A stretch of DNA of 64,000 nt, taken from the NCBI RefSeq assembly GCF_000518785.1, contig NZ_JAEG01000001.1, positions 744,001-808,000 on the forward strand, read 5' to 3'. Each line of letters starts with the position of its first letter. The stretch's first letter is position 1. Below, one piece after another: positions 54,390 to 63,744 of this stretch. The position numbers were made by a program, and so were the translations under genes. The stretch comes from Paenirhizobium selenitireducens ATCC BAA-1503. Lineage in GTDB: Bacteria > Pseudomonadota > Alphaproteobacteria > Rhizobiales > Rhizobiaceae. Under the pieces are notes generated by a model. That model had not been told where the DNA came from, made no database searches, and saw nothing but the letters and a program-made list of their open reading frames with translations.

Positions 54390-55607
54390 TTGAAGAGACT
54401 CGACGTTATCGACGGCATGCGCGGCTACTTTCTGGTCTTCATGCTGGTCAACCACCTGGTCTTCACCGGCGGCCTCTGGCTCGTGCAGATCAACCACCGC
54501 AACCTGGCCTTCGTCGAGGATGCGCAGGGCTTCGTCTTCCTGTCGGGCCTTTTGACCGGCATGGTCTATGCCCGCAAGATGATGAAGGACGGCTATGCCG
54601 TGGCGCGTGACCGGATCTGGTCGCGGGTCTTCGAACTCTACCGCTACGCCATGGGGATCGTGCTGGCGATTCTCGCCCTGAAGCTCATGCTGCCGGGTGC
54701 CGCAGAGATCTGGACCAACTGGCTCGGCGCAACCCGTATCGACGATCCGTTGCGTCTCGCAGCCATTGCCGGCTTCCTGTTCCAGCCGACCTTCATGGAC
54801 ATCCTGCCGCAATACATCATCTACATGTTCTTCGCTCCGGCCATCATCTGGCTCTGCGTGCAGGGCCGGTGGAAGACGGTCGCGATCATTTCCGTGCTGA
54901 CGTGGATGGCCGCACAGCTCGGCCTGCAGCGCATCGTCACCTATCCGGTGAGCGACTGGCTGTCGGGCGGCGCTGACGCCGAGAAGGAAGGCATTCGTGC
55001 CTCGTTCAACCTGCTCGGCTGGCAGATCGTCTTCTTCGCCGGCCTGCTTGCCGGAACGCTGACCTCGATGAAGAAGGTCGAGTGGACCCGCATCTTCGAT
55101 CCGGACAAGGATTTCATCGCCAAGGCGGCGCTGGCCGTCTGCGCCTTCTTCCTGCCGCTGCGCATCCTGACCGCCCACGGCCTGATGCCGGGTATCGTGC
55201 TGGAAAAATTCGGCCTGATGGAAGTGCGCGCCGACTTCGGTCCGGTCTATCTCCTGAACTTCGCCGCCGTCGCCTATGGCCTCGCCTGGCTGCTGATCGC
55301 CGGCCCGCGCCACGACAACGCGACCATCCGCAAGATCGCCTCGGCGCTCACCGGCCTGTTCTCGCTGAGCTATCTCCAACTGCTCGGCCGCCATTCGCTG
55401 CAGATCTATGTCTGGCACGTGCTGATCGTCTACGGGGTCTTCTACATCGACGGCCGGTTCGGCGCTTTCTCCGACGCGACCAAGACCGTAATTACCTTCG
55501 GCTCGCTGGCACTGCTTAGCCTGCCCGCCCTCTGGCGCGAGCGCAACCGCACCTCCGCCCCTGCCCCCGTGCCGAGGCCGCTTCCGACGATGAAGCCGGC
55601 CACCTGA
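54390..55607 (+). CDS. opgC: OpgC domain acyltransferase (glucan succinyltransferase-like)
   Basis: The 405-residue protein has about ten membrane segments and begins KRLDVIDGMRGYFLVFMLVNHLVFTGG, as in OpgC. Further signs are FVFLSGLLTGMVYARKM, SYLQLLGRHSLQIYVWHVLIVYG. OpgC proteins transfer succinyl groups to periplasmic glucans; in rhizobia and Brucella similar proteins modify cyclic beta-glucans. The start is TTG at 54390 with GGGAG about seven bases upstream. No glucan synthase gene is nearby. Confidence 0.85.
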   Translation: MKRLDVIDGMRGYFLVFMLVNHLVFTGGLWLVQINHRNLAFVEDAQGFVFLSGLLTGMVYARKMMKDGYAVARDRIWSRVFELYRYAMGIVLAILALKLMLPGAAEIWTNWLGATRIDDPLRLAAIAGFLFQPTFMDILPQYIIYMFFAPAIIWLCVQGRWKTVAIISVLTWMAAQLGLQRIVTYPVSDWLSGGADAEKEGIRASFNLLGWQIVFFAGLLAGTLTSMKKVEWTRIFDPDKDFIAKAALAVCAFFLPLRILTAHGLMPGIVLEKFGLMEVRADFGPVYLLNFAAVAYGLAWLLIAGPRHDNATIRKIASALTGLFSLSYLQLLGRHSLQIYVWHVLIVYGVFYIDGRFGAFSDATKTVITFGSLALLSLPALWRERNRTSAPAPVPRPLPTMKPAT

Positions 55608-55633
55608 CGGCTGTGACAACATCCAGGAAACGA

Positions 55634-55663
55634 AAAGGGCGGGACCGCGAGGCCCCGCCCTTT
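55634..55663. terminator. Bidirectional terminator between opgC and aatA
   Basis: AAAGGGCGGG and CCCGCCCTTT form a perfect 10-bp stem. It is followed by CTCGTTTTG on the plus strand and TTCGTTT on the minus strand, so it can serve both convergent genes. Confidence 0.75.
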
Positions 55664-55685
55664 CTCGTTTTGTCTCTTATAGCGC

Positions 55686-56951
<1,266 letters not shown>

Positions 56952-57106
56952 CTATGGCGAAATCGCGTCTGCGTTTCAAGCGGAAAGCGGCCGGGCCGCG
57001 GCAATCGCCAAAGTTTTCATTTTTAAGTCTTTCTTAATCCGCAGGTAAGTCTTCGGCGATAGACTTGCGTGCGCGACACTCAAGCAGCAATCAAGACGCG
57101 AAACCA

Positions 57107-58030
57107 ATGACCACGAACAGCATCTATGCCCAGCTCGTCAATGCCGGAGGTGCCTGGTCGACGGCCTATGGTCCCTTCGTGCTGCGCTCCGCGCTGCAGC
57201 CGATCTTCAAGAGAGTGGCGGACGGAGTGTTCGATGTTCACGCCTTCCAGGGACTGGTGCGGGCCGAACGCAACGGAGAGGCCTATCCACCCTCGCAATT
57301 CTTCCCGCTGGTTGCGCCGGAGGACCTGCCCGCCGTCGACAGCCTGCTGCGCAGCATCCACATCCTCAACGCCGGCCTGCTGCAGCGGGATCGCACTCTG
57401 GTTCTGGTGAGCTTCCAGCCGCAGCTCTTCACCGACGGCGTCGAGCAGCGCCACGAACTCGACCGCATCCGCCTCGCGGCCCACGAGGCCCGACTGGCGC
57501 CCGAGCGCATCATCTGCGACGTGTCGGCCGCCAGCGGCAACGGCAAGCTGATCGCTCGCACGATCGAACAACTGCGTGGGGCCGGCCCGCGCATCTCCAT
57601 GTCGAACTACGAGGCGAGCGAACATGACATCCAGGACGTACTGGCGCTGCGGCCCGACTTCGTCCGCTTCGACGGGGACTGGGTGCGGGACTACCTGCAC
57701 AATTCCGCCGGTTCCGCCCTGCTGCGCGTCATCGTGCGGCAATTGCAGGACGAAGGCATAGAGCCGATCTTCGAACACCTCGAAGAAACCTGGCAGGTCG
57801 ATCTCTGCCTCGAACTCGGCGTGACCTTGCTGCAGGGCTATGCGCTGGCCCGGCCGCAGATCGCCCCGACGGGGTTCAACGACGAATATCCGGAAATGCT
57901 GCTGCCCCCGGCCGATCCGGCGACCGCTCCCGCGCCACCATCGGAGAGCCAAGCGGAGCCCCCGTCCGTCGCCTCGCCACGCGGCGAGCCCGTGACGCGC
58001 CCGATCCGGGTCTTCGGCAAGCGGCGCTAG
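57107..58030 (+). CDS. Degenerate EAL domain protein
   Basis: The 307-residue protein follows the EAL fold but has lost the catalytic set. The signature E-A-L is FQGLVRAE, the conserved Asn of NLSP is in SFQPQL, EVTE is CDVS, the DDFG loop is MSNYEAS, and the Lys region reads FVRFDGD. The Glu in EHLEET and LQGYALARP are retained. It should not hydrolyse c-di-GMP and might act as a binding or protein-interaction domain. A Pro/Ala-rich tail ends RPIRVFGKRR. A TTG start at 57065 would add 14 residues. Confidence 0.8.
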   Translation: MTTNSIYAQLVNAGGAWSTAYGPFVLRSALQPIFKRVADGVFDVHAFQGLVRAERNGEAYPPSQFFPLVAPEDLPAVDSLLRSIHILNAGLLQRDRTLVLVSFQPQLFTDGVEQRHELDRIRLAAHEARLAPERIICDVSAASGNGKLIARTIEQLRGAGPRISMSNYEASEHDIQDVLALRPDFVRFDGDWVRDYLHNSAGSALLRVIVRQLQDEGIEPIFEHLEETWQVDLCLELGVTLLQGYALARPQIAPTGFNDEYPEMLLPPADPATAPAPPSESQAEPPSVASPRGEPVTRPIRVFGKRR

Positions 58031-58195
58031 CACGCCTCGCTTGCAGGCATCCTGCTCATATCAATGGCAGGCATCGATCGCGCCACCATATCGCCACGAC
58101 AAATGCCGGATGACGCCGCAATTCGGTCCCCGTGAAGCCCTCAAACGGGGTTCTTCTCCCTCGCATTGTACGAATTCAATTGCGAGGATAGACGA

Positions 58196-58660
58196 ATGTT
58201 TCTGGAAGACGAGAATTCCGAAGCGCGTCCCTGGTTCCAACGGTTCTTTGAGCGCGGCCGCGTGGCGTTTGTCGGCCTGTTTGCCTGCGCCGCCATGCTG
58301 ATCGGCCTCGCCGCCACGGCCCGCGCCGAGACCTTGCCGCCGCAGCCGGCAGGCAATGCCGCCATCGTCCTTCCCCTCGCCGCCACCCCGGATGCCGCCG
58401 ACCGGGTACAGCCGTCCGAGCACACAACCTCCGTCACCGTCGATCCGATGCCGACCGCCTCGACGCCGATCATCGCCCCGCGCCTGGTCGGAACGCCGAC
58501 CGGCCCGACGCTGCCGCAGGCCGAAACGCTCTCCGACCGGTACATCCTTCTCGGCCTGATGATGGTCTGCTTCGCCGCGATGGCGGCGGGCAGCCTGGCG
58601 CTTTGGCGCCGCAGCCTGAAGGAACTGTTCCGTGCAGAATCGGGCCGCCGTCGTGCCTGA
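58196..58660 (+). CDS. Short membrane protein resembling a collapsed sortase-target protein
   Basis: The 154-residue product has an N-terminal Trp/Arg-rich start and helix (PWFQRFFERGRVAFVGLFACAAMLIGL), a short Pro/Thr/Ala-rich linker and then LPQAETLSDRYILLGLMMVCFAA, followed by a second helix and a basic end (LWRRSLKELFRAESGRRR). LPQxxT before a hydrophobic segment and basic residues is the sorting-signal layout of proteobacterial class GN sortase targets. Those targets are normally several hundred residues with a VIT/VWA body, which is missing here. AGGATAG supports the ATG. I interpret it as an internally deleted relic; a genuine small membrane protein is the alternative. Confidence 0.5.
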   Translation: MFLEDENSEARPWFQRFFERGRVAFVGLFACAAMLIGLAATARAETLPPQPAGNAAIVLPLAATPDAADRVQPSEHTTSVTVDPMPTASTPIIAPRLVGTPTGPTLPQAETLSDRYILLGLMMVCFAAMAAGSLALWRRSLKELFRAESGRRRA

Positions 58661-58946
58661 ACACCCACCTCGCAGGCGCCCGCCGCTGTGGCGCCGTCTC
58701 GGCCCGGCCGAACGCGCCATGGCCCTCGGCCTTGTCATCGTCGCGATCGGCGGCCTTCTACTGATCGCCGACGGACTCTACATCAAGGCCAGGGCAGCCG
58801 ACACCCTCCCGTCCTCGGGCGCAACATCCACCCGATTGTCCATTCCGGCCGCGCCTGACGGCCACCGCCGCGCAAAAGGAACTGCAGACCCAAGCCTCAC
58901 GTTCTTGCCCTCGCCTCTTGCCAACGCTTCTTCACTCCCCAGATAG
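58632..58946 (+). CDS. N-terminal fragment resembling a class GN sortase (probably a relic)
   Basis: The 104-residue reading starts at GTG 58632 with AAGGAA seven bases upstream and overlaps the preceding gene. It has one membrane helix within RLGPAERAMALGLVIVAIGGLLLIADGLYIKARA, close to the N-terminus of class GN sortases (…GDGLYIKAKA…). It then diverges into a Ser/Pro-rich tail with no TLxTC catalytic motif. Order target-then-sortase is that of intact systems. It appears truncated after the anchor and would be catalytically dead. The assignment is by remembered motif. Confidence 0.45.
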   Translation: MQNRAAVVPEHPPRRRPPLWRRLGPAERAMALGLVIVAIGGLLLIADGLYIKARAADTLPSSGATSTRLSIPAAPDGHRRAKGTADPSLTFLPSPLANASSLPR

Positions 58947-58973
58947 AACACTGGATCAAAGGGAGGCCGCCAT

Positions 58974-60140
58974 ATGTCCAGGACCGCAGCAAGACAAAGC
59001 CCGGCATATCGCATGCGATCAGCGGCATTGGCCTCGCTCGCCCTTGTACTGGCGGCAGCGCCGGCCATGGCCGCGGATCGCTTTCCCTCGAAGAAGGCAG
59101 AACTGGAAGTGACCGCGATCGCGACCGGCCTGGAACATCCGTGGTCGGTGGAAGTGCTGCCCGACGGCGCTTACATCGTCACCGAGCGCCCCGGACGGCT
59201 GCGGATCGTGCGGGCGATGAAGGTCGGCGAACCGATCACCGGCCTGCCGGAACTCTTCGTCGGCGGCCAGGGCGGCCTGCTCGACGTGGCCCTTTCGCCC
59301 GACTTTTCAAAAAGCCGCAAACTCTATTTCACCGCCTCCATACCGGGGGACGGAGGCCAGGGAACGGCGCTCTTCGTCGCCCGCCTGTCCGACGACGAGG
59401 CGAAGCTGGAAAACGTCGAAAAGCTATTCGCCATGAACCGCTTCACCGACACCACCCAGCACTTTGGCTCGCGCATCGCGATCGCCAGGGACGGCAGCCT
59501 GTTCTTCGGCATTGGCGAGCGTGGCGAGATGGATCGGGCGCAGGACCCGCAGGATCATGCCGGCTCGATCCTGCATGTCGGCACCGACGGCAAGCCTGCC
59601 GCGGGCAATCCCTTCGCCGATGGCGGCAAGGGCCTCCCCGAGATCTGGTCGATCGGCCATCGCAATCCGCAAGGCATCGTCATCGACCCCGCAGACGGCA
59701 CGCTCTTCACCGTCGAGCATGGCGCGCGCGGCGGCGACGAGATCAACGCTCCGAAGGCCGGCAGCAATTACGGCTGGCCGGTCGTTTCCTACGGCAAGCA
59801 TTATTCCGGCGCGGAAATCGGCATAGGCCAGTCGGCCGAGGGCTACGAATTGCCCGTCCACTATTGGGATCCGTCGATCGCACCCGGCGCCATCGATGTC
59901 TATCGCGGCGCCATGTTCCCGGAATGGGATGGCGATTTTCTCGTCGCCGCCCTCAAATACGAACTCCTGGCCCGCATCGAACGCGATGAGAGCGGCGCGA
60001 TCATCGGCGAGGAACGCCTGCTCGCGGGCGAATACGGGCGCCTGCGCGACGTGAAGGTCGCCCCGGACGGCTCCGTCCTGCTGGTGACCGACGAGGAAGA
60101 CGGCCGGTTGCTGCGCATCAGCCGCGCCGTCACCCCTTAG
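58974..60140 (+). CDS. PQQ-dependent sugar dehydrogenase (Asd/YliI type), exported
   Basis: The 388-residue protein has a signal peptide (LASLALVLAAAPAMAADR) and a six-bladed beta-propeller of the soluble aldose dehydrogenase family. Motifs are GLEHPWSVEVLPDGAYIVTERPGRLRI, GQGGLLDVALSPDF, QHFGSRIAIARDG, WSIGHRNPQGIVIDP and HGARGGDEINAPKAGSNYGWP. These His/Arg positions bind PQQ and Ca2+. It oxidises aldoses in the periplasm. GGGAGG precedes the ATG. Stops of this and the next convergent gene overlap. Confidence 0.9.
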   Translation: MSRTAARQSPAYRMRSAALASLALVLAAAPAMAADRFPSKKAELEVTAIATGLEHPWSVEVLPDGAYIVTERPGRLRIVRAMKVGEPITGLPELFVGGQGGLLDVALSPDFSKSRKLYFTASIPGDGGQGTALFVARLSDDEAKLENVEKLFAMNRFTDTTQHFGSRIAIARDGSLFFGIGERGEMDRAQDPQDHAGSILHVGTDGKPAAGNPFADGGKGLPEIWSIGHRNPQGIVIDPADGTLFTVEHGARGGDEINAPKAGSNYGWPVVSYGKHYSGAEIGIGQSAEGYELPVHYWDPSIAPGAIDVYRGAMFPEWDGDFLVAALKYELLARIERDESGAIIGEERLLAGEYGRLRDVKVAPDGSVLLVTDEEDGRLLRISRAVTP

Positions 60141-60766
60141 TCCCCTGACCGGGCCGAACCCGCCCAGACCGGCGTCCAGTTCTGCGGCCCGCCGAGGTCG
60201 TTGCCGTCGCAGGCGCCTTTGACACGCTGGTCCATCAGCACAAGCACATGGTTGCTGCGCGCCAGGTCGACATGCCACCGGTACCACGAACCGCAATCAC
60301 CGGAGCCCCGACCGCGGTGAAAGGACGTCAGTGTCTTGGTCGAGGGTTCGTAGGTCAGATTGTAGGCGGTCATCAGGATCGACGGCCCCTCCTTTGTCAT
60401 ATCCGGAAACACGATGCGGTGGAGGCTGGCTTCGTCGATGCCGAAATAGAGGGCGTACGGTTCGTTATAGGCGCCGGGCGTGCCGCAGGGCATGAAAACC
60501 AGACGATTGCCCTCAGCGTCCTCCAGGTCTGTGCCGGACGCGAACCGGAGCCTCGCCTCCTCCACATGACAGGGCGAGGATTCCTGCGTGAACGCCGGGA
60601 GAATGGGTGCCGGTATCGCGTCATAACTGTCGATCGCTTTCGCGACAGGCCGTTCCGCCGCCGGCATCTCGCCGCTTGGTTCGGTGGCACACATCGCACC
60701 GGCAGCCGCCGCCGTGACGCTGGCGATCGTCAGCAGTCCCCTCGTCAATGCTCGCGCTGCCGTCAT
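60137..60766 (-). CDS. DUF1176-like exported protein
   Basis: The 209-residue product has a signal peptide-like start (LLTIASVTAAAAGAMC, possibly a lipoprotein) and a C-terminal half with VFMPCGTPGAYNEPYALYF, TAYNLTYEPSTKTLTSFHRGRGSGDCGSWYRW. This matches DUF1176 proteins (CGxGAYN... GDCG). Four Cys residues in the mature part suggest disulfides in the periplasm. Function unknown. The ribosome site (AGGAAC) is very close to the ATG. Confidence 0.75.
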   Translation of the reverse strand: MTAARALTRGLLTIASVTAAAAGAMCATEPSGEMPAAERPVAKAIDSYDAIPAPILPAFTQESSPCHVEEARLRFASGTDLEDAEGNRLVFMPCGTPGAYNEPYALYFGIDEASLHRIVFPDMTKEGPSILMTAYNLTYEPSTKTLTSFHRGRGSGDCGSWYRWHVDLARSNHVLVLMDQRVKGACDGNDLGGPQNWTPVWAGSARSGD

Positions 60767-60884
60767 GTTCCTGTTCGCTTCCGGATATCTCTCGCCGAAC
60801 TTTCGTCCCGACGATCGACCTTGTCGAACACAAAATCAACTGTTACGCCTCGCCTCCCACCATCCATCCGCAATCCGGAATCCC

Positions 60885-61775
60885 ATGTCTCGCATCCAGG
60901 CCAATCTCCTCCTCCTTCTCGCCGCCGCGATCTGGGGCGGAGGTTTTGTCGCCCAGTCGGAGGCGATGGAATGGCTCGGGCCCAACTGGTTCAACGCGTT
61001 GCGTTTCACGCTGGCGACGCTCGCCGTCTTGCCCTTCGCGCTCCGCGAGGCGAGAGCCGCCGCCCGCCCCTTGACGCTTGGCGACTATGGCTGGTTCCTG
61101 CTGGTCGGGCTTTCCCTGCTCGCCGCGCAGACCCTGCAGCAGATCGGCATCCAGTCGACCAGCGTCACCAATGCCAGCTTCCTCACCGGCCTCTATGTCG
61201 TTCTCGTGCCGGTGATCGCCGTCGCCGTCCTGCGTCGTCGGCCACACTGGGTCATCTGGCCGGCTGCATTGCTCACCGTGCTCGGCATCCTGCTGCTGAA
61301 CGGCGGATCACTGTCGGCCCTTGGCGACGGCGACATCCTCGTCATTCTGTGCGCCATCTTCCTTGCCGTTCAGATCACGCTGACGCCGATCGCGGTCAGG
61401 ATCAGCGAGCGGCCTCTGGCGCTTGCCACCGTGCAGTTTGCCGTCTGCGGCCTAGGCGCGGGTCTCGCCGCCACGGCGCTGGAGCCGATCAGCGGCAACG
61501 CCATCGCTTCGGCTCTGCCCGAGATCCTCTATGGCGGACTGCTCTCGTCGGGCCTCGCCTTCGTCCTGCAGATCATCGGCCAGCGCTACACGACCGCCCC
61601 GCAGGCGGCGATCTTCCTGTCGTCGGAGGCCCTGTTCGGCGCGCTGTTCGGCGCGGTCCTGCTGGCCGAGACCCTTCCCGGCATCGGGTATGTCGGTTGC
61701 GGCCTGATCTTTGCCGCCATGCTGCTGGTAGAACTCGTGCCGGAACTGACCCGGCGGCGGGCCATTGCAGCCTAG
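60885..61775 (+). CDS. EamA/DMT family transporter
   Basis: The 296-residue protein has ten hydrophobic segments in two EamA halves: LLLLLAAAIWGGGFVAQSEAMEWLGPNWFNALRFTLA and LSSGLAFVLQIIGQRYTTAPQAAIFLSSEALFGALFG. DMT transporters move amino acids, nucleosides or other metabolites. Specificity is unknown. The ATG at 60885 is a typical start; no strong ribosome site precedes it. Confidence 0.92.
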   Translation: MSRIQANLLLLLAAAIWGGGFVAQSEAMEWLGPNWFNALRFTLATLAVLPFALREARAAARPLTLGDYGWFLLVGLSLLAAQTLQQIGIQSTSVTNASFLTGLYVVLVPVIAVAVLRRRPHWVIWPAALLTVLGILLLNGGSLSALGDGDILVILCAIFLAVQITLTPIAVRISERPLALATVQFAVCGLGAGLAATALEPISGNAIASALPEILYGGLLSSGLAFVLQIIGQRYTTAPQAAIFLSSEALFGALFGAVLLAETLPGIGYVGCGLIFAAMLLVELVPELTRRRAIAA

Positions 61776-62230
61776 CTGCTTATTTCACCCAAAGCGAAAA
61801 TGCGCCAACTTTTCCTAATGAAGGAAGGTTTTGACCAAAAAATGCATCGCTCACGATGCAGTGCGCGCCAGCCAAGAAAAATATTTCGCCAAACGGGCCT
61901 CAAGCCCGCAAAACAGGGGCTTTCGGGGCTCCTGCGCGCGTCGGAGGTTGGAAAACTTTCGCTTGCCAATTTTTAATAAACCAAGCACTCTTCGCGAGTT
62001 CGGGCAATTTTGCGAGCGGGAAGACCTTATAATACATGCGCGCCGGAGACGCAAAAAGTTCCGGGCAGGTTATGCACTACAGAAGCGAGTATACTTGCTT
62101 TTTTAGCGTTGGCTTGCGGTAACAGGGGCCCTTTCCTCAAATACCGAGAAATGCCTGTCGATCACCCGGTTACGGGTAACATTGCAATGCTGCCCCGCCG
62201 ACACAGGGCAGAGAGAAAAGGACCTGACGC
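61776..62230 (+). promoter_or_regulatory. cspA: Gene-free region with promoter and long leader of the cold-shock gene
   Basis: These 455 bases hold no gene I can support. A perfect -10 TATAAT lies at 62028-62033 with only a poor -35 upstream, predicting a 5' leader of about 190 nt. Long structured leaders that refold with temperature are characteristic of cspA-type mRNAs. A small hairpin CGGGC/GCCCG at 61894-61908 lies near the end of the EamA gene without a T-run. Confidence 0.5.
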
Positions 62231-62446
62231 ATGGCCGAGACTGGCATCGTAAAATTCTTCAATACCGACAAGGGCTTTGGCTTCATCAAGCCTGACAATG
62301 GCGGCGCGGACATCTTCGTACACATTTCCGCCGTCCAGGCTTCCGGACTGCAGGGACTTTCTGAGAATCAGAAGGTCAGCTACGACACCGAACCTGATCG
62401 TCGCGGCAAGGGCCCGAAGGCCGTCAACCTGCAGATCGCCGGCTGA
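62231..62446 (+). CDS. cspA: Cold-shock protein (CspA family)
   Basis: The 71-residue OB-fold protein contains RNP1 (KGFGFI) and RNP2 (DIFVHIS) and the aromatic start GIVKFFNTDKGFGFIKPDNGG. It binds single-stranded RNA and DNA and acts as an RNA chaperone, often induced on temperature downshift. AAAGGA lies about ten bases before the ATG. A strong terminator follows at 62479-62502. Confidence 0.96.
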   Translation: MAETGIVKFFNTDKGFGFIKPDNGGADIFVHISAVQASGLQGLSENQKVSYDTEPDRRGKGPKAVNLQIAG

Positions 62447-62478
62447 CATTCGCATCTTGCTTCGGCATGGCTTTTCCG

Positions 62479-62502
62479 CCCGGCAGGTTTGCCGGGTTTT
62501 TT
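62479..62502 (+). terminator. Terminator of the cold-shock gene
   Basis: CCCGGCA and TGCCGGG pair around GGTT and are followed by TTTTTT. Confidence 0.88.
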
Positions 62503-62595
62503 CGTTCAGGCTGCATTCAGCCGGCCGCCCCTATCCTGACTTCATTGTTCGCTAGATGCGACGAAGACAATTGCAGGTCACAGGAAGGCTGAGCC

Positions 62596-63018
62596 ATGAT
62601 GAACTTCGCGAAATATTCCCTGTTGTCGGCAGCGATCGCCATCGTGCCGCTGGCCGCATCGTCCGAGGCCAATGCGGGCGACTACTACCGGCGCCACCAC
62701 AACCAGGACGCACTTGCAGCAGGCGCCATCGGCCTTGCCGCCGGCCTGGTCACCGGTGCCGTGATCGCCAGCCAGCCGCGCACCGTCTATGTCGAGCCGG
62801 AGCCGATCTATGACGAGCCGGAACGCGTCTACATCGAGCCGGAACCGGTCTATGTCGACGAATATCCGCCGGCGCCGCGCCCGGTCTATGGCGCAGCGGT
62901 CGAGCCGTGGTCGCCGGAATGGTATGACTATTGCTCGGCTCGCTACCGCAGCTTCAATGCCCGCTCGGGCACCTATGTCGGCTATGACGGCCGCTCGCAT
63001 TTCTGCACCGCCGGCTGA
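62596..63018 (+). CDS. BA14K-like exported protein
   Basis: The 140-residue protein has a signal peptide (SLLSAAIAIVPLAASSEANAG), a second hydrophobic Gly/Ala stretch (LAAGAIGLAAGLVTGAVIA), and a repetitive PEPIYDEPERVYIEPEPVYVDE region. The BA14K C-terminus reads WSPEWYDYCSARYRSFNARSGTYVGYDGRSHFC. BA14K of Brucella is an immunoreactive, lectin-like cell-envelope protein. The EPxYxEPE repeat is an unusual spacer. AGGAAGGC precedes two adjacent ATGs. Confidence 0.85.
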   Translation: MMNFAKYSLLSAAIAIVPLAASSEANAGDYYRRHHNQDALAAGAIGLAAGLVTGAVIASQPRTVYVEPEPIYDEPERVYIEPEPVYVDEYPPAPRPVYGAAVEPWSPEWYDYCSARYRSFNARSGTYVGYDGRSHFCTAG

Positions 63019-63096
63019 GCCGACGGTCTTCGAAATCCGAAAGAAATGCGCCGCATCGCCGGCGCGTTTTTTCGTTTCGGCCCTTCGTTTACGCGC

Positions 63097-63744
63097 TCAG
63101 ATCCCGCGCAGGAAGGGGTTTGTGCGGCGCTCCTCGCCGATCCGGCCGCCCGGCCCATGGCCGCAGATGAAACCGACGTCGTCGCCCAGCGGTAGCACCT
63201 TGTCGCGGATCGAGTTGAGAAGCGTCTGATGGTCCCCGCCGGGCAAGTCCGTCCGGCCGATCGAACCGGAAAACAGCACGTCCCCCACATGGGCAAAGTT
63301 CTGCGCGCGGTTGAAGAAGATGACGTGGCCCGGCGCATGGCCGGGGCAATGGAAGACCTCGAATTCATGCACGCCGAACGACACCTTGTCGCCCTCTTCC
63401 AGCCAGCGATCGGGCACGGTGTTGCGCACCTTCATCGGCACATTGAACATCAGCGCCTGCTGCTCGAGCTTCTGCAACAGCGGCAAGTCGTCCTTGTGTG
63501 GACCGACGATCTCGATGCCGAGTGCTTCCTTCAGTTCCTGCGCCCCGCCGGCATGGTCGATATGGCCATGGGTCAGCCAGATCTCCTTCAGAGTAATGCC
63601 GTTTTCCTTGAGCGTTTGGAGGATCACATCGACATCACCGCCAGGATCAACGATTACGCCTTCATGCGTATCGCTATCGAACAGGATCGTGCAGTTCTGC
63701 TGAAAGGGGGTCACCGGTATGATCCCGGCCTGCATTTGTCCCAT
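63097..63744 (-). CDS. MBL-fold metallo-hydrolase (glyoxalase II-like)
   Basis: The 215-residue protein has the metallo-beta-lactamase motif THGHIDHAGG (HxHxDH), a third His in HCPGHAPGHVIFF, the Asp in VGDVLFSGSIGRTDLPGGD and a final His in ICGHGPGGRIGEER. The family hydrolyses thioesters or related bonds with two metals. The GRTDLPGGD signature is typical of the YcbL group. ATG 63744 has AAGGAA seven bases upstream; further upstream in-frame starts lack one. No gene is recognised from here to the window end. Confidence 0.92.
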   Translation of the reverse strand: MGQMQAGIIPVTPFQQNCTILFDSDTHEGVIVDPGGDVDVILQTLKENGITLKEIWLTHGHIDHAGGAQELKEALGIEIVGPHKDDLPLLQKLEQQALMFNVPMKVRNTVPDRWLEEGDKVSFGVHEFEVFHCPGHAPGHVIFFNRAQNFAHVGDVLFSGSIGRTDLPGGDHQTLLNSIRDKVLPLGDDVGFICGHGPGGRIGEERRTNPFLRGI

